Source: Polynucleobacter sp. (GTDB lineage Bacteria > Pseudomonadota > Gammaproteobacteria > Burkholderiales > Burkholderiaceae). Taken from it: DNA of 64,000 nt. Positions 30,212 to 38,932 of this stretch are shown here, piece after piece. Made by a program: the position numbers and the translations under genes. The notes below the pieces were generated by a model, which made no database searches, had not been told where the DNA came from, and saw only the letters and a list, made by a program, of their open reading frames with translations. The stretch lies in assembly GCA_030696845.1 (NCBI GenBank), contig JAUYRJ010000069.1:22356-86355 (forward strand). Reading direction: 5' to 3'. Within the stretch, counting starts at the first letter, position 1, and every line of letters begins with the position of its first letter.

Positions 30212-31112
30212 GTTCCTTCAAAAATGCTTCCGTAGTGGGGTAGCGCAAGCGCACTCTTAATTCTTTAAGGCGGTCATTGCGCACGTGACGCGACTCGCGC
30301 ATGAATGACCACAGCATGGGGCTCACTAGGCTTTGCACCTGATCCGCTGGCAAGCGGGGCGGCCGATCAAAGCCAAATGCATCCGCCACCTGATCGAAGT
30401 AATCCCCCATTTTAGTTTGCACCCCATCGCACGCATTAAATACGCGCTGTGGTTTACCGTAATACATTGCAGCGCAAACGATACGCGCTAAGTCGTCTGC
30501 GTGAATGTGATTCGAATAAGCATCATCTGCTGGCAATAGTGCGGGCGTTCCCGCCTTTAATCGATCAATGGGCAATCGATTCGCATCATAGATGCCCGGA
30601 ACACGCAAAATGCTCAGTTTGACCCGATGCAGGAGTGCCCAGTTCCGCAGTTGCCATTCCGCATCCACACGCCGCTTGGCACGCTCGCTCTGGGGATTTA
30701 CGGCTCTGGTTTCAACGGCATCGCCACCGCCGCAGTCGCCATAAACACCGGTGGTGCTGACATAGATTAAGCGCCTGACGCCTGGCGATCCTTGGGCTAA
30801 AATTCGAAGGAGGTTACGGGTTCGCAGGTCGGAAGACCCCGTATTTTGTGGTGGCGCTAAATGGATCACCGTACTGGCCAATCCCTTCAAGCGCCATAAG
30901 CTGTCGGCTTGATCGAGGTTCCCCAAAATCGGTATGCCACCTAAGGCTTTGATTTCAGGAAAACGCGCCTGCTGAGAGGTTAATGCGAACACGCGGTATG
31001 CCGAGAAGCGGGTTAACCGCTTCACTATCCGTGTGCCGATATCGCCGCACCCCACAATGAGAATGCGTGGGCGCTGAAATGGGCTTACTGGAATGTGATG
31101 CAATGGCGGCAT
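30192..31112 (-). CDS. NAD(P)-dependent epimerase/dehydratase-like protein
   Basis: A 306-residue short-chain dehydrogenase of the extended type. The nucleotide-binding glycine motif is ILIVGCGDIGTRIV near residue 17 and the YVSTTGVYGDCGG segment supplies the catalytic Ser/Tyr region, although the lysine of the usual YxxxK is not where expected (the tyrosine is followed by GDCG), as in the YeeZ-like branch. The substrate is unknown. A GTG at 31118 is an alternative start. The 3' end overlaps glnS by 20 bases. The gene diverges from the ferredoxin-type reductase with only 36 bases between starts. Confidence 0.85.
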   Translation of the reverse strand: MPPLHHIPVSPFQRPRILIVGCGDIGTRIVKRLTRFSAYRVFALTSQQARFPEIKALGGIPILGNLDQADSLWRLKGLASTVIHLAPPQNTGSSDLRTRNLLRILAQGSPGVRRLIYVSTTGVYGDCGGGDAVETRAVNPQSERAKRRVDAEWQLRNWALLHRVKLSILRVPGIYDANRLPIDRLKAGTPALLPADDAYSNHIHADDLARIVCAAMYYGKPQRVFNACDGVQTKMGDYFDQVADAFGFDRPPRLPADQVQSLVSPMLWSFMRESRHVRNDRLKELRVRLRYPTTEAFLKELTSKSL

Positions 31113-31119
31113 AAGCACT

Positions 31120-31130
31120 ATCGTAACGAT
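31120..31130. promoter_or_regulatory. 11-base palindrome between divergent epimerase and reductase genes
   Basis: ATCGT-A-ACGAT is a perfect odd-centred palindrome located in the 36-base gap between the two start codons. Its position would suit an operator, but a palindrome this short can arise by chance. Confidence 0.25.
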
Positions 31131-31148
31131 TTATTTTAAGGATTGAGA

Positions 31149-32198
31149 TTGTCATACCAAGTAACCCTAAAATCGAGCGGCAAGCACTTTGAGGCTAATC
31201 CCGAAGAAACCATTTTGGAGGCAGCTCTACGCCAAGGCATAACCCTGCCCTACGGCTGCAAAAACGGTGCCTGCGGATCCTGCAAAGGCCAGCTTGTCAG
31301 CGGCACTGTAAAGCACGGCAGCCATAACGAAACCGCCCTCACTCCTGCTGAAAAGACCGCTGGCAGCGCACTCTTTTGCTGCGCGCATGCGCAAAGCGAC
31401 CTACTCATCAATGTACGTGAAATCCAAGGGGCTAGCGATATATCGATTCGAAAAGTGCCATGCCGGGTAAATGAAATACACCGTCCCAGCGATGATGTGG
31501 CCATCCTAAAACTGCAATTACCTGCTGCTGAGCGCTTTCAGTTCTTGGCAGGCCAATACATTGAGTTTTTACTGAAAGACGGGCAACGCCGCGCCTATTC
31601 GATAGCATCAGCCCCAGAGGCAGAAGGCCCGCTAGAGCTGCACATTCGCCACTTGCCTGGCGGACTATTTACGGATTTTGTATTCGGTGCAAATGCGAAT
31701 TCCGCACTAAAAGTCAAAGATATTTTACGTTTCGAGGGTCCGATGGGCAGCTTCTTCTTGCGCGAAGACTCTAAAAAGCCGATTATTTTTGTTGCCGCGG
31801 GCACCGGTCTTGCTCCCATTAAGTCCATTATTGAATACATGCAGGTTAAAAAAATTCAGCGGCCCATCACCCTCTATTGGGGCGGTCGGCGCCCGAGCGA
31901 CTTATACCTAGACAGCCTTTGCCGCACATGGGAACAGGATATTCCCGACTTTCGCTATGTTCCCGTTGTCTCTGATGCCTTGCCGGAAGATCGGTGGGCT
32001 GGACGCGATGGCTTCGTGCACCGCGCTGCGATGAATGACTTTACCGATATGAGCGCTTATCAGGTTTATGCCTGCGGAGCACCAGTGGTGGTCAACGCTG
32101 CACGCTCCGATTTTGTAAGGCGGTGTCATTTACCGAGCGAGGAGTTCTTTGCCGACTCTTTTACCAGTGCAGCTGATTTAGCCCCTGTGGGCGCCTAA
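31149..32198 (+). CDS. ferredoxin-FAD/NAD(P)H reductase (CDP-6-deoxy-delta-3,4-glucoseen reductase-like)
   Basis: An electron-transfer flavoprotein of 349 residues with three parts in order: a plant-type [2Fe-2S] ferredoxin domain (CKNGACGSCKGQ near 36-47, last cysteine in FCCAHA), an FAD-binding domain (RRAYSIASAP), and an NAD(P)-binding domain (IIFVAAGTGLAPI). This is the layout of oxygenase reductases. The name in databases is CDP-glucoseen reductase, but no sugar-biosynthesis partners are nearby, so the true partner is unknown. It most likely starts at the TTG at 31149, six bases after AAGGA; an in-frame TTG at 31143 is too close to that site. Confidence 0.88.
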   Translation: MSYQVTLKSSGKHFEANPEETILEAALRQGITLPYGCKNGACGSCKGQLVSGTVKHGSHNETALTPAEKTAGSALFCCAHAQSDLLINVREIQGASDISIRKVPCRVNEIHRPSDDVAILKLQLPAAERFQFLAGQYIEFLLKDGQRRAYSIASAPEAEGPLELHIRHLPGGLFTDFVFGANANSALKVKDILRFEGPMGSFFLREDSKKPIIFVAAGTGLAPIKSIIEYMQVKKIQRPITLYWGGRRPSDLYLDSLCRTWEQDIPDFRYVPVVSDALPEDRWAGRDGFVHRAAMNDFTDMSAYQVYACGAPVVVNAARSDFVRRCHLPSEEFFADSFTSAADLAPVGA

Positions 32199-32232
32199 TC
32201 CAAAAACCCCTGCAGCCATTCCCTCCTTTTTG

Positions 32233-32238
32233 TATGAT
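32233..32238 (+). promoter_or_regulatory. candidate -10 box of argD
   Basis: TATGAT ends 6 bases before the argD ATG (32245), again predicting a leaderless transcript. The spacer TGAGCC has no proper Shine-Dalgarno and no clear -35 is seen. Confidence 0.4.
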
Positions 32239-32244
32239 TGAGCC

Positions 32245-33468
32245 ATGAATAAGCCGCACGACATCCCTTCGCCCTCCGCCAATAACGCCGCTGCCGTCGA
32301 CAATCACGCGGTCATGTTCATTACGCAACGTCCTGAGCTCGTCATGACCGAAGGTCATGGTTCGTGGTTAATCGATCACAATGGCAAGCGCTATTTGGAT
32401 TTCTTACAAGGCTGGGCTGTCAATTGCTTAGGGCATAGCAATCCCGGCATGATTTCGGCACTCCATGCACAAGCCCGCAAACTGATTAATCCCAGCCCCG
32501 CTTTTTACAATGAACCGATGATTCGTTTATCGAATCTGCTAACGGAACACAGCTGCTTTGATCGGGTCTTTTTTGCGAACAGCGGCGCTGAAGCGAATGA
32601 GGGCGCCATTAAATTAGCGCGCAAGTGGGGTCAGCTTCACAAGGCTGGCGCTTATGAAATCATTACCTTCGACCATTCTTTCCATGGTCGAACCTTAGCC
32701 ACCATGAGCGCCTCAGGCAAACCCGGCTGGGACACCATGTTTGCACCACAAGTGTCAGGGTTTCCGAAGGCGGAACTCAACGACCTCGATTCCGTTAAAC
32801 AATTAATCACCGATAAAACCGTTGCCGTCATGGTCGAACCCGTACAAGGGGAAGGCGGTGTTATCCCAACCACCTCAGCATTCATGGAAGGTTTGCGCGC
32901 CCTCACACGAGAGCATGGTGTATTACTCATCGTAGACGAAGTTCAGGCAGGTTGCGGACGTACTGGCAAATTATTTGCCTATCAGCACTACAACATCAAA
33001 CCCGACATCATGACCCTCGGTAAAGGCATTGGCGGTGGCGTGCCGCTGGCGGCATTAATGGCGACCGAAGACACTGCTTGCTTTGTGCCTGGCGATCAAG
33101 GCGGCACCTACAATGGCAATCCGCTCATGACGGCAGTGGGCATTAGCGTCATCGAGCAACTGCTGGCACCGGGATTTTTAGATGACGTGCTGCGCAAAGG
33201 CGAATTATTGAGCGCGGAACTCCTGAAGTTGGCTACGGAATTTAAGCTAGAGGGTGAGCGTGGCAAAGGCTTGCTCCGCGCTTTAATGCTGGGCAGTGAT
33301 ATTGGTCCCAAGCTGGTTGAACTTGCCCGCGATCACGGCCCTGAGGGTCTGTTGATTAATTCCCCAAGACCGAACCTGCTGCGCTTTATGCCCTCGCTTG
33401 CCGTGACTGACGAGGAAATCCACCTCATGTGCCAAATACTGCGCAAACTACTACAACAGGTTAAGTAA
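32245..33468 (+). CDS. argD: acetylornithine aminotransferase (class III)
   Basis: PLP-dependent aminotransferase of 407 residues that makes N-acetylornithine in arginine synthesis, and often also acts on succinyl-diaminopimelate. Motifs seen: [15 protein letters not shown] (phosphate binding), [12 protein letters not shown], the PLP-pyridine aspartate in [13 protein letters not shown], and the Schiff-base lysine in TLGKGIGGG. Related class III enzymes (for example GABA or ornithine aminotransferase) cannot be fully excluded. argF and argG lie elsewhere in this window, which favours the arginine role. It converges on ispH with 5 bases between stops. Confidence 0.88.
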   Translation: MNKPHDIPSPSANNAAAVDNHAVMFITQRPELVMTEGHGSWLIDHNGKRYLDFLQGWAVNCLGHSNPGMISALHAQARKLINPSPAFYNEPMIRLSNLLTEHSCFDRVFFANSGAEANEGAIKLARKWGQLHKAGAYEIITFDHSFHGRTLATMSASGKPGWDTMFAPQVSGFPKAELNDLDSVKQLITDKTVAVMVEPVQGEGGVIPTTSAFMEGLRALTREHGVLLIVDEVQAGCGRTGKLFAYQHYNIKPDIMTLGKGIGGGVPLAALMATEDTACFVPGDQGGTYNGNPLMTAVGISVIEQLLAPGFLDDVLRKGELLSAELLKLATEFKLEGERGKGLLRALMLGSDIGPKLVELARDHGPEGLLINSPRPNLLRFMPSLAVTDEEIHLMCQILRKLLQQVK

Positions 33469-33473
33469 GAGCC

Positions 33474-34415
33474 TTAGTTTGTGAGGTTTTTGGGTAGCGA
33501 GAAGGTGACATCCTCGACAACGCCAGGCAAAGATCGAATTTGCCTTGGTCCAAACTCCTGAATGCGAGCCACAATCGATTGCGCCAAGCTCTCGGGAGCA
33601 GATGCCCCCGCTGTTAAGCCAATCCGTTTTTTTCCTTCAAACCAGCTTGCTTCAAGTTGCTCTGGCGCATCCACCATGTAAGAAGGTACGCCCAACTTTT
33701 CAGAAAGCTCCCGCAAGCGATTGGAGTTCGAGCTCGCCTTGCTACCCACCACAATTACAAGATCAACCTGTGGCGCCATGAACTTCACAGCGTCTTGGCG
33801 GTTTTGTGTGGCGTAACAAATATCTTGCTTACGCGGCTTGATGATATTGGGGAATTTCTTGGTTAAAGCATCGACAATTTCTTTGGTTTCATCTACCGAT
33901 AAGGTGGTTTGGGTCACAAAGGCCATTTTCTCGGTTTCCGGAAAATGCAACTTGGCTACATCCTCTAGATTCTCAATCAAGAAAATACCTTCGCCAACCT
34001 GCCCCATGGTTCCCTCTACCTCGGGATGGCCGGCATGACCAATCATCAGAACAGTAAACCCGTCCTTGCACATCTTTACCACTTCCAAATGCACTTTGGT
34101 TACGAGTGGGCATGTGGCATCGTAGACCTGCAGGCCACGGGCTTCTGCGTCCCGCCTAACTTCTTGTGAAACGCCATGGGCACTAAAAACCACAATACCG
34201 CCACGCGGCACTTCGTCCAACTCTTCGACGAAGATCGCGCCCTTAGTGCGCAGCTCATCCACGACGTATTTGTTATGAACAATTTCGTGGCGCACATAAA
34301 TGGGTTTGCCAAATCGCGCCAGCGCTTCGTTGACGATATTGATCGCGCGATCAACGCCTGCGCAAAACCCTCTTGGCTGCGCCAGCAAAATTTCAGGGGG
34401 GTCAATGTGGCTCAT
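33474..34415 (-). CDS. ispH: 4-hydroxy-3-methylbut-2-enyl diphosphate reductase
   Basis: The last enzyme of the methylerythritol-phosphate pathway, an iron-sulfur protein making isopentenyl and dimethylallyl diphosphates. It has 313 residues. The three cluster cysteines are in [23 protein letters not shown] and [12 protein letters not shown]. The substrate-binding histidines (EIVHNKYV and [10 protein letters not shown]) and [11 protein letters not shown] are present. AGGACAAC precedes the ATG. It starts 6 bases after fkpB, the usual fkpB-ispH pairing in proteobacteria. Confidence 0.97.
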   Translation of the reverse strand: MSHIDPPEILLAQPRGFCAGVDRAINIVNEALARFGKPIYVRHEIVHNKYVVDELRTKGAIFVEELDEVPRGGIVVFSAHGVSQEVRRDAEARGLQVYDATCPLVTKVHLEVVKMCKDGFTVLMIGHAGHPEVEGTMGQVGEGIFLIENLEDVAKLHFPETEKMAFVTQTTLSVDETKEIVDALTKKFPNIIKPRKQDICYATQNRQDAVKFMAPQVDLVIVVGSKASSNSNRLRELSEKLGVPSYMVDAPEQLEASWFEGKKRIGLTAGASAPESLAQSIVARIQEFGPRQIRSLPGVVEDVTFSLPKNLTN

Positions 34416-34421
34416 GTTGTC

Positions 34422-34865
34422 CTAAAGAATCGCTACGATTTCTGCCTCAAAGGTGATGGATTTTCCAGCCAAGGGGTGGTTGAAATCAAACCAGGCGCCT
34501 TCTTCGTTAATCGACTGCAACACGCCAGCGTATTGCGCACCACTGGGCGCATTGAATTCAATCATATCGCCCGGCGCGAAATTGGGAACCTCGTCGGTAT
34601 TTTCCTTAAGGGTCTCCATCGTGACCCATTGCACTAATTCTTTTTTATGTAGTCCAAAGCCCTCTTCAGGAGGAATAACCACCACTCTGCGCTCGCCGGT
34701 CACCATACCCAGAAGCGCTTTTTCAAAACAGGGGGCAAATTGACCAGTACCAAACATCACCGTCGCCGGACTATCCTCAAAGGTGTTGATGTAATCCTCC
34801 CCGTTCGGCAAAACCAAGCGGTAGTTGAGGGTCAAATAAGAGTCGGGCTGAACAGTAGTCGTCAT
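34422..34865 (-). CDS. fkpB: FKBP-type peptidyl-prolyl cis-trans isomerase (SlpA/FkpB)
   Basis: A cytoplasmic prolyl isomerase and chaperone of about 147 residues. It has the SlpA/SlyD-type fold: LTLNYRLVLPNGE, the FGTGQFAPCFEKALLGM motif, and an insert-in-flap region ending in DFNHPLAGKSITFE. It lies directly ahead of ispH on one transcript. The frame is open to 34901, but the ATG at 34865 gives MTTTVQPDSYL. A TACAAT ends 6 bases before this ATG. Confidence 0.93.
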   Translation of the reverse strand: MTTTVQPDSYLTLNYRLVLPNGEDYINTFEDSPATVMFGTGQFAPCFEKALLGMVTGERRVVVIPPEEGFGLHKKELVQWVTMETLKENTDEVPNFAPGDMIEFNAPSGAQYAGVLQSINEEGAWFDFNHPLAGKSITFEAEIVAIL

Positions 34866-34871
34866 CGGAAT

Positions 34872-34877
34872 ATTGTA
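34872..34877 (-). promoter_or_regulatory. candidate -10 box of fkpB-ispH
   Basis: Minus-strand TACAAT lies 6 bases ahead of the fkpB ATG (34863-34865), with spacer ATTCCG and no Shine-Dalgarno. The predicted +1 is the A of the start codon. On the other strand TATTGT at 34871-34876 could serve radC. Confidence 0.4.
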
Positions 34878-34895
34878 GCTAGACCCGGGGGCGCT

Positions 34896-35585
34896 GTGCA
34901 CTCCCCGATTTCTGAATGGCCAAAAGCGCAGCAGCCCCGTGAAAAATTACGCTCCAGCGGGGCTGAGACGCTCTCAGACGCTGAGCTGCTTGCAATCTTC
35001 CTGCGGGTCGGAGTCAAGGGAAAAACGGCTGTAACGCTCGCTCAGGATCTTCTAGGTACATTCGGTAGCCTACCCAGGCTGTTGAACTCCACCGCTGAAG
35101 AAATTACCCGTTGTCATGGCATGGGATTGTCGAAATGGGCTCAAATTCAGGCGGCCTATGAGCTTGTCAAACGCAGTCTGGAACAAGAGTTGACGCATGA
35201 CTCTGTATTTGGTTCTCCTGTGCAAATGCGCGAACTGATTCAGGCTCGGATCGGGCACCTTCCACATGAGGTCTTTCTCTGCCTTCACCTGGACGGCAAC
35301 AATCGCCTTATCGAGTGCCAAGAGCTATTCAGGGGGTCTATTGCCCAAACGGCGATTTACCCAAGAGAGATCCTAAAAGAAGCGCTTTCACGTAATGCTA
35401 GCGCCCTGGTTGTTGCCCACAATCACCCTAGCGGCAACCCCACACCCAGCAACAAAGATATTTTGCTAACGCGAGATCTGCAAGAAGCCGTTCAGTGGGT
35501 TGATATTTGCCTACTGGATCACTGCATTGTGAGCCAGAGCAAATTTTTCTCTTTTGCTGAGGCTGGCTATATGAATAAAAGTTAA
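34896..35585 (+). CDS. radC: RadC family JAB1/MPN protein
   Basis: A 229-residue protein with an N-terminal helix-hairpin-helix region and a C-terminal JAB/MPN metalloprotease-like domain. The metal motif AHNHPSGNPTPSNKD (H-X-H-P-S-G, then D) is intact. RadC was once linked to DNA repair, but its function is unresolved. The frame is open from 34740, but that part overlaps fkpB on the other strand; the GTG at 34896 gives MHSPISEWPKAQQPREKL, the usual RadC beginning, with a run of five Gs just upstream. It diverges from fkpB. Confidence 0.9.
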   Translation: MHSPISEWPKAQQPREKLRSSGAETLSDAELLAIFLRVGVKGKTAVTLAQDLLGTFGSLPRLLNSTAEEITRCHGMGLSKWAQIQAAYELVKRSLEQELTHDSVFGSPVQMRELIQARIGHLPHEVFLCLHLDGNNRLIECQELFRGSIAQTAIYPREILKEALSRNASALVVAHNHPSGNPTPSNKDILLTRDLQEAVQWVDICLLDHCIVSQSKFFSFAEAGYMNKS

Positions 35586-35686
35586 AAATAAGAGTAAATA
35601 CTAACTTACTGAAAAAATAGGGCTGTCTTTTAGGTGTTTATTTCCGAATAACAAAAAGAGGCTAGATCATTTTGCTGTTCGCCTGC

Positions 35687-35715
35687 TACAATCTTCTTTT
35701 TTCGCAATTAAGGAG
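35687..35715 (+). promoter_or_regulatory. candidate -10 box and Shine-Dalgarno of rpmB-rpmG
   Basis: TACAAT at 35687-35692 would start a leader of about 24 bases, and AAGGAG at 35710-35715 is 7 bases ahead of the rpmB ATG. The upstream gap 35586-35686 is AT-rich and shows nothing else that I recognise. Confidence 0.45.
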
Positions 35716-35722
35716 TCGTGTC

Positions 35723-35956
35723 ATGGCAAAAGTTTGCCAAGTCACTGGGAAAAAGCCGATGGTTGGCAATAATGTTTCCCATGCAAACAATAAAACGAAG
35801 CGTCGCTTTTTGCCTAATCTGCAAAATCGTCGGTTCTGGGTTGAATCAGAAAATCGCTGGATCAGCCTGCGCTTAACCAACGCTGGATTGCGTGTGATTG
35901 ATAAGAATGGCATTGATGCCGTGCTCGTTGATCTTCGTGCTCGCGGCCAAATCTAA
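35723..35956 (+). CDS. rpmB: 50S ribosomal protein L28
   Basis: A 77-residue ribosomal protein. It reads [20 protein letters not shown], then [17 protein letters not shown], the normal L28 pattern. An in-frame upstream extension to 35672 is not used: AAGGAG precedes the ATG at 35723. It is the first gene of the rpmB-rpmG pair. Confidence 0.97.
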   Translation: MAKVCQVTGKKPMVGNNVSHANNKTKRRFLPNLQNRRFWVESENRWISLRLTNAGLRVIDKNGIDAVLVDLRARGQI

Positions 35957-35968
35957 AGGAATATCGAA

Positions 35969-36136
35969 ATGGCTAAAGGCGGCAGAGAGAAGATTAAGTT
36001 GGAGTCATCCGCTGGTACGGGTCACTTCTACACCACGACTAAAAATAAGCGTACCAAGCCTGAGAAATTAGAGATCATGAAGTTCGATCCTACCGTTCGC
36101 AAGCACGTTGCATACAAAGAAACCAAGCTGAAGTAA
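35969..36136 (+). CDS. rpmG: 50S ribosomal protein L33
   Basis: A 55-residue ribosomal protein, beginning [20 protein letters not shown] and ending YKETKLK, separated from rpmB by 12 bases with AAAGGAAT upstream of the ATG. It lacks the zinc-binding cysteine pairs found in some L33 proteins, so it is the zinc-independent type. A strong terminator follows. Confidence 0.96.
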   Translation: MAKGGREKIKLESSAGTGHFYTTTKNKRTKPEKLEIMKFDPTVRKHVAYKETKLK

Positions 36137-36156
36137 TTTCACTTCCTTGATTCAAT

Positions 36157-36183
36157 AAAAAACCCGCTCTTAGCGGGTTTTTT
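36157..36183 (+). terminator. terminator after rpmG
   Basis: A 12-bp perfect hairpin, AAAAAACCCGCT and AGCGGGTTTTTT around a CTT loop. Flanking A and T runs let it work in both directions, so it can also end the convergent desaturase transcript. Confidence 0.9.
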
Positions 36184-36215
36184 ATTACCTAAGGAATCGT
36201 TAAGTCAGTAGAGCA

Positions 36216-37421
36216 CTACGCATAACGCCGTAAGCGAATCGAGAAGTCACGCAAATTCGATACGCCACTGTCTTCGGCGCGCTGACACCATGTCCGCAGC
36301 TGGCTTAACAACTGTTCTCCAGTGGCGTTAGAGCGACTCCAAAGGGCTTGTAGATCGCGTCGCATCTCAATCATTTTGCGTAGCTGCGCATTTTGCCCCA
36401 TTAGCTCATCTAACTTTTGCAACTCTTCTGCGCTCATCTGCGCCTCATCCTTGCATAACCAACTCCGCGCATCATTTAAATGCGCGGCCAGCTCCTGCAT
36501 ATGCTGCACTTCACTAGTGAAGAATTTCTTTAAAGTGGCGCTGTAGCGCGCCATCACTTCATAACGGTTAGCAATAATAGCTTCTAAGGTGTCATGGTCG
36601 GCAGGACGCACTTCAGCCAGTATTGGCTTTGGCGGAACTTTTTTTACCTTCGCTAAACCTACTGCACTCATCATCTGAATGTATAGCCAGCCGATATCGA
36701 ATTCATACCATTTGTTGGATAACTTCGCGCTGGTGGCATAGGTATGGTGATTGTTATGCAACTCCTCACCGCCAATTAAGATGCCCCAAGGAAAAATATT
36801 CCTAGAGGCGTCTTCGCAGTTGTAATTACGGTAACCCCAAAAGTGACCAATCCCATTAATGACGCCCGCTGCCGTAATGGGTATCCACAGCATTTGCACT
36901 GCCCAAACGGTTGCGCCAATAGCGCCAAATAAGAACAAATCAATGATCATCATGATCGCTACGCCCTGCCACGAGAACTTGGAATAAACGTTGCGCTCAA
37001 CCCAATCGTCGGGCGTGCCATGACCAAACTTTTGCAAGGTCTCTGGATTGCCTGCTTCCATCTTGTAAAGTTCAGCGCCACGGGAGAGCACCGTATTAAT
37101 ACCCAGCACTTGTGGGCTATGGGGATCATCAACCGTCTCGCATTTGGCATGGTGTTTACGATGAACGGCAGCCCATTCTTTGGTGACCATACCGGTGGTT
37201 AACCACAGCCATAAACGGAAAAAATGGGATGCGATGGGGTGCAGGTCCAAAGCGCGATGCGCTTGGCAACGGTGTAAAAAAATGGTGACGCCTGCAATGG
37301 TAATGTGCGTGACCGCTAAGGTAAAAAGCACAATTTGCCACCACGACCAATTCAGGTAGCCATTGGCCAACCAATGAATCAAGCCATCATGCAATGCGGT
37401 TAAGTCATAACTGGAGTTCAA
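36216..37421 (-). CDS. membrane fatty-acid (acyl-CoA) delta-9-type desaturase with C-terminal helical extension
   Basis: A membrane di-iron enzyme that introduces a double bond into acyl chains. It has 401 residues. The three histidine boxes are HRCQAHRAL, HRKHHAKCE and ELHNNHHTY, and about four membrane segments lie in the first 240 residues. Residues from about 285 on are a charged, helical, probably coiled-coil extension (for example EEVQHMQELAAHL-like and QKLDELMGQNAQLRKM) that the core desaturase fold does not need. The start is a TTG with AAGGGG about 6 bases upstream. The gene could adjust membrane fluidity; its substrate chain length is unknown. Confidence 0.9.
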   Translation of the reverse strand: MNSSYDLTALHDGLIHWLANGYLNWSWWQIVLFTLAVTHITIAGVTIFLHRCQAHRALDLHPIASHFFRLWLWLTTGMVTKEWAAVHRKHHAKCETVDDPHSPQVLGINTVLSRGAELYKMEAGNPETLQKFGHGTPDDWVERNVYSKFSWQGVAIMMIIDLFLFGAIGATVWAVQMLWIPITAAGVINGIGHFWGYRNYNCEDASRNIFPWGILIGGEELHNNHHTYATSAKLSNKWYEFDIGWLYIQMMSAVGLAKVKKVPPKPILAEVRPADHDTLEAIIANRYEVMARYSATLKKFFTSEVQHMQELAAHLNDARSWLCKDEAQMSAEELQKLDELMGQNAQLRKMIEMRRDLQALWSRSNATGEQLLSQLRTWCQRAEDSGVSNLRDFSIRLRRYA

Positions 37422-37456
37422 ACGCTTCCCCTTCAGGAATAGGTAATACCCCTATT

Positions 37457-38932
37457 TTAAGCCTTTCGCCTGAAAATTGCCCCGAAGAAACCATCTGTTC
37501 CATGCAGGTGTGGCCATAACTGCCACCATGGATTGTCTAGGCTAGTGCCGATCGGCTGAGCCCCATCCAAGAAATGGCCTTTAAGGGCCTCGGCAGCCGG
37601 AATTAACTCGAACTCGGGGTGCTTTTCCAGAAATTGAGTCGCAATATCCTGATTTTCTTGGGGCAATAAGCTGCATGTGGCATAGACCAGGCGGCCGCCT
37701 GGCTTGAGCAGGCGACTGGCTGAAGCCAAAATGCTTGCTTGCTTTACGTTGAGCTCCGCTACTGCCGCTGGCGTTTGTCGCCACTTGAGGTCGGGATTGC
37801 GACGCAAAGTACCAATGCCGCTGCAGGGGGCATCAACCAAGACGCGATCAATTTTGCCCGCCAAACGCTTCACCTTAGAATCGTTCTCACTATCAATCCA
37901 AACCGGATGGACATTAGAGAGGCCACTGCGTGCTTGACGGGGCTTGAGGTTGGCTAACCTGCGCTCCGAGGTATCAAAGGCGTATAGGCGCCCTGTGGAT
38001 CGCATCAAAGCGCCCAGCGCCAAGGTCTTGCCACCAGCCCCGGCACAAAAGTCGACCACCATCTCACCACGTTTTGGACCCAAGAGATGGCACAGCAACT
38101 GACTGCCTTCATCTTGCACCTCAAACAAGCCTTCTTTAAACCAGCTTGAGTTCTGCAGCGCAGGCTTGCCCATGATCCGAATACCGTCCGGAGAAAAAGG
38201 CGTTGGTACCGCTTGGTAGCGACCACCCAAAGCATTCATTTCTTCAAGCAGAGTGTCGCGATTGGCTTTGATTGTATTCACGCGCAGATCCAGCAATGCA
38301 GGGCGCATCAAGGCGATCGCTAACTCTTGCCGCTGATCCTCTCCTGGAAAGGTGCCAAAGGCATTCCAGAGCCACTCTGGCAAGTTATTGCGCACCATCG
38401 GCGCCAAGGTATTGCGATCGAGCTCGGAGTAGCGTTTAAGCCAGTCGTATTCCGATGGCTGAATGACGTGCGCCAAATCGGCCAGCGCGCTCTCAGGGCG
38501 GTTAGCAGAGCCCAGACCCCCTTCGGATAAAGCCGACATCATGCCCAGCAAGGCAAGGCGCCTAGCTTGGGTTCCGGTACCACTAGCGGCAAATTGCGAC
38601 ATCTCATTTTTGCGGCGCAAGATGGCAAAGGCGCTCTCCGCAATTAATGCGCGATCGCGATTACCGAGCTGAGGCTCGGCCCGAAAATACCGGCTCACCA
38701 CCCGATCGGACGGCTGATCAAAGCTCAATAGCTCCGGAAGCAAGCGCTCCAAATGGGCAGCATGTTGCGGCAAGGCTTTAGCATGGGAGAAATTCTTTTG
38801 ACCGCTTACCGGGGCAATCTCCGGCCCCCGTCGCTGGGGACGACTTTGCGTCCGTGCGCCAGAGGATGGGGAGCGATCGGAGGCTCGGCTACGGGTCGGC
38901 TTTGCGCCGCGCTCGGGTCTGGCCTTACTCAT
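37457..38932 (-). CDS. RsmB/NOP family RNA cytosine-C5 methyltransferase
   Basis: An S-adenosylmethionine-dependent m5C methyltransferase for RNA, likely 16S rRNA C967 (RsmB) or a close paralog. It has 491 residues, with a basic, disordered first 45 residues. The SAM-binding motif is VVDFCAGAGGKTLAL, and both catalytic cysteines are present: DAPCSGIGTLRR and YATCSLLPQEN. The start overlaps the purN stop by 8 bases (ATGAGTAA), so it is translationally coupled to purN. The usual RsmB NusB-like domain is reduced, so the exact site is uncertain. Confidence 0.88.
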   Translation of the reverse strand: MSKARPERGAKPTRSRASDRSPSSGARTQSRPQRRGPEIAPVSGQKNFSHAKALPQHAAHLERLLPELLSFDQPSDRVVSRYFRAEPQLGNRDRALIAESAFAILRRKNEMSQFAASGTGTQARRLALLGMMSALSEGGLGSANRPESALADLAHVIQPSEYDWLKRYSELDRNTLAPMVRNNLPEWLWNAFGTFPGEDQRQELAIALMRPALLDLRVNTIKANRDTLLEEMNALGGRYQAVPTPFSPDGIRIMGKPALQNSSWFKEGLFEVQDEGSQLLCHLLGPKRGEMVVDFCAGAGGKTLALGALMRSTGRLYAFDTSERRLANLKPRQARSGLSNVHPVWIDSENDSKVKRLAGKIDRVLVDAPCSGIGTLRRNPDLKWRQTPAAVAELNVKQASILASASRLLKPGGRLVYATCSLLPQENQDIATQFLEKHPEFELIPAAEALKGHFLDGAQPIGTSLDNPWWQLWPHLHGTDGFFGAIFRRKA

